From the NCBI GenBank assembly GCA_947454695.1, contig CANGMW010000198.1, forward strand, positions 1 to 5,173: a stretch of 5,173 bases of DNA, given 5' to 3'. Of the stretch, positions 1 to 5,173 are shown piece by piece. Position numbers and translations under genes: made by a program. How positions within the stretch are numbered: the stretch's first letter is position 1; every line of letters begins with the position of its first letter. This DNA comes from Comamonadaceae bacterium (GTDB taxonomy: Bacteria > Pseudomonadota > Gammaproteobacteria > Burkholderiales > Burkholderiaceae_C). Below the pieces are notes generated by a model, which was not told where the DNA came from, did not search any database, and was given only the letters and a program-made list of their open reading frames with translations.

Positions 1-674
1 AAGCAGTGCAGGCACACGGCGATCGATGGACCGTTCGAGCCAGTGGCCAGGCCGGGGGCCGTGTGTTTGATGCTGTCGTGCTGGCCACGCCGTCCACGGT
101 GGCAGCACAACTGGCGCGCGATGCGGCAGCGTCTGTTCCAGCCGCTTGGCAAAGCGCCCTCCAGGGCTGGGCACACTGCACCGAAGCCCTGCGCTTTGAA
201 GCCATCACCACCGTGTACACCCACCACCCGCAGGCCCGCCTGGCTCAAGCGATGTTGGCCCTGCCCAGCGACGCCGCATCACCCGCGCAGTTTGTATTTG
301 ACCGCGGCCAGCTCGGCGGCCCCCAAGGCCTCCTGGCCTGGGTGGTGAGCGCCAGCCAGGGGGATCGCGATCAGCTGCAAGCCCAGGTTCTGCAACAAGC
401 CCAAGCCCTGCTCGGGCTCAACATGCAGGTCGTGCAAACCGTGGTGGAAAAACGCGCCACCTTTGCCTGCACACCGGGCCTGCGCCGCCCCGGTTCAGTG
501 TTGGCACAGGGGCTGGTGGCCTGCGGTGACTACATTGACGGCCCTTACCCCGCCACGCTAGAAGGCGCGGTGCGCAGCGGGCTGGCTGCCGCACAGGCGG
601 CGCACACGCATGGACAGCGCCTGGACCGGCCCTCACCATCATTCCCCCTTTCTGCTCTTGGAGACACCCCATGA
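1..674 (+). CDS. hpnE: Hydroxysqualene dehydroxylase HpnE-like FAD-dependent amine oxidase/desaturase, C-terminal part (5' truncated by window)
   Basis: This is the C-terminal 223 or so residues of a flavoprotein whose family usually runs to about 420-450 residues. The reading frame is open from the left edge (first full codon at 3), so the GTG at position 6 is internal and codes Val. HpnE enzymes reduce hydroxysqualene to squalene in the HpnC-HpnD-HpnE route that feeds hopanoid synthesis, probably at the inner membrane face. Seen in sequence: the DAVVLATP strand (69-92), typical of the FAD-binding fold of this superfamily; FACTPGLRRP near 471-500; and the C-terminal flavin-contacting signature GDYIDGPYPATLEGAVRSG (525-581), which is the strongest evidence for HpnE over generic phytoene desaturases. 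The tail after this is short, low in complexity and rich in Pro and Ser. The stop TGA (672-674) overlaps the start of the acylase gene by four bases. The N-terminal dinucleotide-binding motif is outside the window, so its integrity cannot be judged. Confidence 0.87.
   Translation, partial: AVQAHGDRWTVRASGQAGGRVFDAVVLATPSTVAAQLARDAAASVPAAWQSALQGWAHCTEALRFEAITTVYTHHPQARLAQAMLALPSDAASPAQFVFDRGQLGGPQGLLAWVVSASQGDRDQLQAQVLQQAQALLGLNMQVVQTVVEKRATFACTPGLRRPGSVLAQGLVACGDYIDGPYPATLEGAVRSGLAAAQAAHTHGQRLDRPSPSFPLSALGDTP
658..663 (+). promoter_or_regulatory. Ribosome binding site of the acylase gene, inside the end of hpnE
   Basis: TTGGAG, with its GGAG core at 660-663, lies seven bases before the ATG at 671. 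It is a good Shine-Dalgarno match and fixes that ATG as the start. Because it sits inside the last codons of hpnE and the stop/start overlap is ATGA, ribosomes finishing hpnE can re-initiate directly, which suggests translational coupling. Confidence 0.75.
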
Positions 675-3103
675 AACGCCTTGTCTACTACTTGCTGATC
701 ACCGCGATGGTGCTGCTCATGATCGTCGTGCTGGTGCTGGGCACAGGCGTGTGGCACGTAGGCAGCAAGCTGCCCCAACGCCAAGGCATCGCGACACTGT
801 CGGGCCTGAAAGGACCGGTGACGGTGGCCTTTGACGAACGCGGCGTGCCCCACATCGAAGCCCGCAACGAAGCCGACCTGTACCGGGCGCTGGGCTATGT
901 GCACGCGCAAGACCGCCTGTTCCAGATGGAAATCCTGCGACGTCTGGCGCGCGGTGAACTGGCTGAAATTCTGGGCCCCAAACTGCTGGACACCGACAAG
1001 TTGTTTCGCACGCTGGGGCTGCGCGCACACGCCGACCAGGCAGTGAAAAAGCTTGATCCGCAGCAGCCGGCAACGCGCGCCTTGCTGGCCTACCTGGATG
1101 GCATCAACCAGTTTCAGGCCACCCACAGCCGTCCGGTCGAATTCGAACTGCTGGGCATCCAGCCCCGCCCCTTCACGCCGCAGGACACGCTGGCAGTCTC
1201 GGGCTACTTGGCCTACAGCTTTGCAGCCGCCTTCCGGACCGAGCCCATGCTGACCTATGTACGCGACCAACTTGGTGCGGACTATCTGCGCGTGTTCGAT
1301 CTGGACTTGAAACCGCAAGGTGTCTTGTCGGTCGCGTCATCACAAACGAGCGCACAAGCCAAGGTACAACTGAGCAACGCTGACTGGCACAGCCTGGCGC
1401 GTTTGGGCGAACTCAGTCTGGATGCCCTCACGCTAGCGGGCGTGCCCCAATACGAAGGCAGCAACGCCTGGGCCGTCTCGGGTGCACGTACCCGCAGCGG
1501 CAAGCCGCTGCTGGCGGGTGACCCACACATCAGCTTTTCCGCGCCGGCCGTCTGGTACGAGGCGCATTTGAAATCGCCGGGATTTGAGTTGTACGGCCAC
1601 TACCAGGCGCTCAACCCGGTGGCCCTGCTGGGGCACAACCAAGCGTTCGGCTGGAGCCTGACCATGTTCCAGAACGATGACGTCGATCTGGTAGCCGAAA
1701 AAGTCAACTCGGCCAACCCCAAGGAGGTCTGGTACCACGGCCAATGGGTCGAGCTGCAAACCCGGGAGGAAATCATCGCGGTCAAAGGCGCGCCTTCGGT
1801 GACGCTGAACGTGCAGCGTTCACCGCACGGCCCGATCATCAACCAAGCGTTCACCGACAGTCTGCCCACCACACCGGTGGCCATGTGGTGGGCGTTTCTG
1901 GAAACCGAGAACCCGGTGCTGGACGCCTTCTACGAACTCAACCGCGCGACCACGCGTGAACAAGCGCGACAGGCCGTCAGCAAAATCCACGCACCCGGTC
2001 TGAATGTGGTCTGGGCCAATGCCGGTGGTGACATCGGCTGGTGGGCCGCCGCGCGACTGCCCAAGCGCCCCGCTGGGGTGAACCCGAATTTCATCCTGGA
2101 CGGCAGCAGCGCGCAATCGGACAAACCCGGCTTCTACGACTTCAGCAACAACCCGCAGGAAGAAAACCCGGCGCGCGGCTACATCGTCTCCGCCAACCAC
2201 CAGCCTGCCGCGCGTAACGGCGTGTCGGTGCCGGGCTATTACAACCTGCCCGACCGCGCGCAGCGGCTGAACGCCCTGCTGCAGGCCGATGTGACATGGG
2301 ATGTCCACAACAGCCAGGCCTTGCAACTCGACGATCGCACCGACTACGGCCCGCGCCTGCTCAAGCCACTGCTGCCTTTGCTGCAGACAAGCGCCGCCAA
2401 CGACACCGAGCGTGAGCTAGTGACCCAACTGGCCCAATGGGATGGACGACACCACATCGACTCAGTCGCAGCCACGGTGTTCAACCAGTTCATCTATGAG
2501 CTGGCCCGTCTGGCCATGGCCGATGAACTCGGAGCGGCCCTGTTCAAAAACCTGTTGCGCACCCGGGCACTGGACCAAGCCCTGCCACGCCTGGCTGCCG
2601 ATGCGGACTCGCCCTGGTGGGACCAGCGGGAGACCGCGCAGCGCGAAACACGGGCCGACATCGTCAAGCAGGCCTGGCAAAGTACCCTGGCCCACCTGAC
2701 CCAGCTGCGCGGCGCAACGGGTGCTGCATGGCGTTGGGGTCAACTGCACACCCTCACCCACGGCCATCCGCTGGGACAGCAAAAACCACTGGACCGCCTC
2801 TTCAATGTGGGGCCATTTGCGGCACCTGGCGGTCGCGAGCTGCCCAACAACATTTCTTTGCCGGTCGGCCCGGCCCCGTGGGCGGCTAGCTATGGGCCGT
2901 CGACACGGCGCCTGATTGATTTTTCAGAGCCGGGCAAGGCGCTGGGCATCAACCCGGTCGGCCAAAGCGGCGTGCTGCTCGATGCCCATTACGAAGACCA
3001 GGCCAGGACCTACATCCAGGGCGGCTACCAGCCCATGCACCTGGAGACCCGGGATGTCGCACAACACGTGCGCAGCACCCTGACACTGCAAGCGCAGCCC
3101 TGA
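671..3103 (+). CDS. Penicillin acylase family protein (peptidase S45, Ntn-hydrolase), membrane-anchored or exported
   Basis: An 810-residue amidase precursor of the penicillin G acylase / AHL acylase / cephalosporin acylase superfamily, within the normal size range. Residues 1-4 are MKRL and residues 5-28 are strongly hydrophobic, giving a signal peptide or uncleaved anchor; no lipobox Cys and no clear AxA cleavage site are visible, so an anchored periplasmic enzyme is likely. The alpha-chain region begins with DERGVPHIEA (55-64) and continues through GYVHAQDRLFQME. The spacer ends at YEG and self-cleavage is expected between Gly263 and Ser264 (GSNAW). Counting Ser264 as beta-1, His286 is beta-23, as in cephalosporin acylases and PvdQ. 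Asp336, Val338 and Asp339 fall at beta-73, 75 and 76, the calcium ligands of E. coli penicillin acylase. Asn509 in SANHQP corresponds to the oxyanion-hole Asn (beta-241). Near the C-terminus are SYGPSTRR (740-747), GQSG (764-767) and HYEDQ (773-777), all family hallmarks. Nothing is missing, so it should be active. The substrate (N-acyl homoserine lactone, acyl-peptide, lipid amide or other) cannot be read from the sequence. Confidence 0.95.
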   Translation: MKRLVYYLLITAMVLLMIVVLVLGTGVWHVGSKLPQRQGIATLSGLKGPVTVAFDERGVPHIEARNEADLYRALGYVHAQDRLFQMEILRRLARGELAEILGPKLLDTDKLFRTLGLRAHADQAVKKLDPQQPATRALLAYLDGINQFQATHSRPVEFELLGIQPRPFTPQDTLAVSGYLAYSFAAAFRTEPMLTYVRDQLGADYLRVFDLDLKPQGVLSVASSQTSAQAKVQLSNADWHSLARLGELSLDALTLAGVPQYEGSNAWAVSGARTRSGKPLLAGDPHISFSAPAVWYEAHLKSPGFELYGHYQALNPVALLGHNQAFGWSLTMFQNDDVDLVAEKVNSANPKEVWYHGQWVELQTREEIIAVKGAPSVTLNVQRSPHGPIINQAFTDSLPTTPVAMWWAFLETENPVLDAFYELNRATTREQARQAVSKIHAPGLNVVWANAGGDIGWWAAARLPKRPAGVNPNFILDGSSAQSDKPGFYDFSNNPQEENPARGYIVSANHQPAARNGVSVPGYYNLPDRAQRLNALLQADVTWDVHNSQALQLDDRTDYGPRLLKPLLPLLQTSAANDTERELVTQLAQWDGRHHIDSVAATVFNQFIYELARLAMADELGAALFKNLLRTRALDQALPRLAADADSPWWDQRETAQRETRADIVKQAWQSTLAHLTQLRGATGAAWRWGQLHTLTHGHPLGQQKPLDRLFNVGPFAAPGGRELPNNISLPVGPAPWAASYGPSTRRLIDFSEPGKALGINPVGQSGVLLDAHYEDQARTYIQGGYQPMHLETRDVAQHVRSTLTLQAQP

Positions 3104-3107
3104 GGCT

Positions 3108-3830
3108 TCAAGCCAGCAGACCCAGCACCTCGCACAGCTGGGCCAGGTCAGTGACGTGCAAGTGCGGCTGCGTCTCGTGTGCCCAGTCTTTTTGCTCGCG
3201 GTTGACCCACACGGTTTGCATGCCGGCCTCGCGCCCGGCCAACACATCCAGCGCGGCGTCATCGCCCACATGCAGTACCTCGTGCGGTGCCACGCCGGCG
3301 GCCTGAGCGGCGGCATGGAAAAAACGCGGATCGGGTTTGCCCATGCCCATGTCTTGCGCGCTCAAAGCCGCTTTAAAAAACGCACCGATGCCCACTTGGT
3401 GCACATCGGCGTTGCCGTTAGATAAAGCCACCACCGGAAAGCGTGCGGACAACCAGTGAAGCGCCGGCAAGGCGTCGTCAAACAAATCCACCTTCATGCG
3501 CTCGGCAATGAAGACCGCATAAGCCGGCTCGACCAAGGCTACCGCTTCGGCATGGCGCTCCAGGACCAAGCGAATCACCTCGCGACGCAGGGTGCCCAAA
3601 TCGTGGCCAATGTCAGGACGCCGCCGCTGCACTTCCTCACGCAAGGCCAGCCGCTGCTCGGGCACGCTCAGAAAATCGGCACTGCGGGGGGCCTGCGGGC
3701 GCAGCCAGTCTTGCAAGACTTGCTCGGCGCGCCGGATGGTGGGCCACACGGGCCAAAGGGTGTCGTCCAGGTCCAGTGAAATGGCCTTGACGTTTTGAAG
3801 GTTCAGCATAGATGGGCGAGAATACCTCAT
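3108..3830 (-). CDS. HAD-IA family hydrolase, YigB-like (possible 5-amino-6-(5-phospho-D-ribitylamino)uracil phosphatase)
   Basis: A 240-residue haloacid dehalogenase phosphatase. Numbered from the ATG at 3830: motif I is DLDDTLW with nucleophile Asp20 and acid/base Asp22; motif II is Ser137 in VALSNGN; motif III is Lys165 in GKPDPRFF; motif IV is GDD (Asp190, Asp191) followed by Asp195. A helical cap lies between motifs I and II, as in subclass IA. It resembles E. coli YigB as I recall it: the opening MRxxRP, RPDIGHD in the cap, SNGNA, and LHVGDD with SGMQ-like EAGMQ. YigB removes phosphate in riboflavin synthesis, but family members are promiscuous, so the precise function is only probable. 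The start is uncertain. The ATG at 3809 (233 residues) is the other candidate and leaves a 19-base gap to hemH, whereas the MRYSRP/MRFYRP likeness favours 3830. Neither start has a good Shine-Dalgarno; a GAGG lies about 15 bases before 3809, which is too far. It converges on the acylase gene with four bases between stop codons. Confidence 0.9.
   Translation of the reverse strand: MRYSRPSMLNLQNVKAISLDLDDTLWPVWPTIRRAEQVLQDWLRPQAPRSADFLSVPEQRLALREEVQRRRPDIGHDLGTLRREVIRLVLERHAEAVALVEPAYAVFIAERMKVDLFDDALPALHWLSARFPVVALSNGNADVHQVGIGAFFKAALSAQDMGMGKPDPRFFHAAAQAAGVAPHEVLHVGDDAALDVLAGREAGMQTVWVNREQKDWAHETQPHLHVTDLAQLCEVLGLLA
3795..3823 (+). promoter_or_regulatory. Possible hemH promoter, perhaps giving a leaderless transcript
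   Basis: TTGAAG (3795-3800) and GAGAAT (3818-3823) are separated by 17 bases; each matches four of six positions of the sigma-70 consensus. Transcription starting about seven bases after the -10 box would begin at or next to the hemH ATG (3829). The same stretch could instead be read as a weak ribosome site (GCGAG, ending at 3820, eight bases before the ATG), which would need a promoter further upstream inside the HAD gene. Boxes this weak occur by chance, so this is a candidate only. Confidence 0.3.
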
Positions 3831-4917
3831 GGCTTTTAAAACCGAACCCTCTTACACCCACGGGCAAGCGCCTGTGACCGCTGTCTTGCTGTGCAACTTA
3901 GGCACGCCTGACGCCCCCACCCCTTCGGCCCTGCGCCGCTACCTGGCCGAATTTTTAGGCGACCAGCGCGTGGTGGAAATCCCCAAGCCCATCTGGTGGC
4001 TGATCCTGCACGGCATTATTTTGCGCTTGCGCCCGGCCAAATCCGCAGCCAAATACGCCAGCATCTGGACGGATCAGGGCTCGCCGCTGAAAGTCTGGAC
4101 CGAGCGCCAGGCTCAGAGTCTGCAATCCTGGTTTAAGCAAAAAGGCCAGCAGGTGCAGGTGCGCTATGCCATGCGTTACGGTGCGCAGTCCATCGCCAGC
4201 CAGTTGAATGAGCTCAAAGCACAAGGCGCGACCAAGGTGTTGATCCTGCCCGCCTACCCGCAGTATTCGGGCACCACCACCGCCAGCGTGTTTGATGCGG
4301 TGTACCACTGGGCCGGCAAAGTGCGCTACATACCGGAGCTGCGTTTTGTGAACCATTACCATGACGACGCGGGCTACATCCAGTCTCTGGCCAACAGCAT
4401 CCGGGCGCATTGGCAAACCCATGGACAGCCCGAGCAGCTGGTGATGAGCTTTCATGGTGTGCCTGAGCGCACGCTGCATCTGGGCGACCCCTACCACTGC
4501 GAATGCCACAAGACCGGTCGCCTCCTGGCCCAAGCCCTGGGCCTGCAAAAAAACCAATACACCCTGACCTTCCAGTCTCGCTTTGGCAAAGCCAAATGGT
4601 TGCAGCCCTATACCGAGCCCACCGTCATCCAACTGGCTGAGCAAGGTGTGAAGCGCATTGATGTGGTGTGCCCGGGCTTTACCAGCGACTGTCTGGAAAC
4701 CCTGGAAGAAATTGCGCAGGAAGTGCGCGAAGCGTTTGTGCATGCCGGCGGCGAGACCTTCCACTACATCCCCTGCCTGAACGACAACGCCGACTGGGTG
4801 GCTGCCTTAGGTGCGGTGGCTCAGCAGCACCTGGGCGGCTGGCCGACCCGCGCGCCCGATCCCCAAGCCCTGGCCGAATCACGCGCCTCGGCACTGGCCT
4901 TGGGCGCCGCACAATGA
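3829..4917 (+). CDS. hemH: Ferrochelatase (protoporphyrin IX ferrochelatase)
   Basis: A 362-residue ferrochelatase, which inserts Fe2+ into protoporphyrin IX to make protoheme, the last step of the pathway; it acts in the cytoplasm, often loosely at the membrane. Seen in sequence: AVLLCNLGTPDAPT (18-31); the hydrophobic lip PIWWLILHGII (54-64); GSPL (84-87); LPAYPQYSGTTTASVFD (140-156); the catalytic His209 in SFHGVPER; and Glu290 in SDCLETLEE, the second active-site acid. The start MAFKTEPxxxHG matches the short N-terminal extension usual in beta-proteobacterial homologues, and no alternative ATG lies before the first conserved strand. It has six Cys (22, 224, 226, 281, 288, 316), including a CxCH cluster at 224-227, but no C-terminal Cys cluster like that of animal ferrochelatases; the last 25 or so residues are Ala/Pro-rich and variable. 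It diverges from the HAD gene, with the start regions overlapping, and is followed by a palindrome. It appears to be transcribed alone. Confidence 0.97.
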   Translation: MAFKTEPSYTHGQAPVTAVLLCNLGTPDAPTPSALRRYLAEFLGDQRVVEIPKPIWWLILHGIILRLRPAKSAAKYASIWTDQGSPLKVWTERQAQSLQSWFKQKGQQVQVRYAMRYGAQSIASQLNELKAQGATKVLILPAYPQYSGTTTASVFDAVYHWAGKVRYIPELRFVNHYHDDAGYIQSLANSIRAHWQTHGQPEQLVMSFHGVPERTLHLGDPYHCECHKTGRLLAQALGLQKNQYTLTFQSRFGKAKWLQPYTEPTVIQLAEQGVKRIDVVCPGFTSDCLETLEEIAQEVREAFVHAGGETFHYIPCLNDNADWVAALGAVAQQHLGGWPTRAPDPQALAESRASALALGAAQ

Positions 4918-4920
4918 GCG

Positions 4921-4946
4921 CCGCGGTGACCCTTGGGTCACCGCGG
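4921..4946. terminator. Perfect palindrome between convergent hemH and GST genes; possible bidirectional terminator without a U-tract
   Basis: Arms of 12 bases (4921-4932 and 4935-4946; CCGCGGTGACCC and its exact reverse complement) flank a TT centre. As RNA this would fold as about 11 G/C-rich pairs closed by a CUUG tetraloop. It starts three bases after the hemH stop and ends eight bases before the stop of the opposing GST gene, the typical site for a shared terminator. Neither strand has a T-run after the stem, so it is not a classical intrinsic terminator. It may act as a 3' mRNA-stabilising hairpin, a weak or Rho-assisted terminator, or a protein-binding dyad. Confidence 0.6.
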
Positions 4947-4954
4947 TAGCAGCC

Positions 4955-5173
4955 TTAAGCCGTGCGGGCGCGTTTGACGGCCAGATAAGCCGGGCGCGAC
5001 AAACATTGTTCCACCCAAGCGCTGACCAGCGGGTAGGCTTGAAGCGCATCACCGCCACTGGCGCGCACCCACAGCACCACACTGGCCACGCACAAATCAG
5101 CCACGGTGAAGCGATCGGCTGCTAAGTACGCCTCCTGCTTGGCGTGTTGCGCGGCCAGGTGTTGCTCCAACAA
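4955..5173 (-). CDS. Glutathione S-transferase family protein, C-terminal domain (5' truncated by window)
   Basis: The last 73 codons of a GST-like protein, read leftwards to a TAA at 4957-4955; the frame is open to the right edge, so the TTG there is internal. Whole family members are usually 200-230 residues, so the thioredoxin-like glutathione-binding half is outside the window. Visible is the all-alpha C-terminal domain: an Ala/Gln-rich helix, then DRFTVADLCVASVV, whose T-V-A-D is the N-capping box (S/TxxD) conserved in the GST core helix. After it come YPLVSAWVEQCLSRPAY, the usual 'YP.l..W...l..RPa' ending, and a short basic tail. The subclass and substrate cannot be decided without the N-terminus. 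It converges on hemH across the palindrome. Confidence 0.87.
   Translation of the reverse strand: MLEQHLAAQHAKQEAYLAADRFTVADLCVASVVLWVRASGGDALQAYPLVSAWVEQCLSRPAYLAVKRARTA

Noticed and set aside
545..1318. Long open frame of 257 codons on the - strand across the hpnE/acylase junction
   Set aside because: It lies antisense to two well-supported genes, its composition is what a GC-rich antisense frame gives, and it shows no recognisable domain; it is a shadow.
3104..3114. Inverted repeat GGCTT-C-AAGCC at the acylase/HAD gene junction, considered as a terminator
   Set aside because: A one-base centre leaves at most four pairs with a three-base loop and there is no T-run, so it is too weak to be a terminator.
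3831..3900. Possible - strand promoter for the HAD gene inside the start of hemH (T/A-rich TTTTAAAA at 3834-3841)
   Set aside because: No hexamer at a suitable distance pairs with it, and the bases are explained by hemH codons (Phe-Lys).
3955..4764. Open frame of 269 codons on the - strand inside hemH
   Set aside because: It is fully antisense to a strongly conserved ferrochelatase and has no family motif; it is a codon-bias shadow.
4914..4949. An 11-codon mini-ORF starting in the hemH stop (ATGA overlap) and running through the palindrome to TAG
   Set aside because: It is far too short to judge, and its sequence is dictated by the palindrome. It could be the remnant of a formerly coupled downstream gene, but nothing supports this.
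1..5173. Mobile, defence, CRISPR or phage content
   Set aside because: There are no direct-repeat arrays, transposase or integrase motifs, tRNA-like folds or marked changes in base composition; every stretch is accounted for by ordinary metabolic genes.

Overview
The window looks like ordinary chromosomal DNA from a GC-rich betaproteobacterium, most likely order Burkholderiales and plausibly family Comamonadaceae. The reasons are the strong G/C bias at third codon positions, the character of the encoded proteins (especially the ferrochelatase and the HpnE-type C-terminus) and the tight gene packing. The family placement is an inference from remembered protein style, not from a search. I see no insertion sequence, phage gene, CRISPR array, tRNA or rRNA, and no gene-free stretch longer than about 40 bases.

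Layout: (1) Positions 1-674, + strand, hold the C-terminal half of an HpnE-like FAD-dependent hydroxysqualene dehydroxylase; its start lies left of the window. (2) Its stop overlaps the start of the next gene by ATGA. That gene, 671-3103, encodes an 810-residue penicillin-acylase-family (S45, Ntn-hydrolase) protein with an N-terminal membrane segment and all the landmarks of an active, self-cleaving enzyme. (3) Four bases beyond its stop, in convergent orientation, ends a YigB-like HAD phosphatase (3108-3830, - strand). (4) Ferrochelatase hemH (3829-4917, + strand) diverges from the HAD gene. The two start regions touch, and the two possible ATG codons share two base pairs. (5) A perfect 12-bp-arm palindrome (4921-4946) follows the hemH stop. 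(6) The C-terminal 73 codons of a glutathione S-transferase family protein (4955-5173, - strand) converge on hemH; its N-terminus lies right of the window.

How the genes relate: hpnE and the acylase are probably one transcription and translation unit, linking squalene/hopanoid synthesis with a periplasmic acylase of unknown substrate. The HAD gene (possibly the riboflavin-pathway phosphatase) and hemH (last step of protoheme synthesis) form a divergent pair of cofactor-metabolism genes with an extremely compact shared control region. The most interesting points are that face-to-face start overlap, a possible leaderless hemH promoter, the hpnE-acylase coupling and the perfect palindrome after hemH. 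I found no evidence for a new defence, mobile or RNA-based system.
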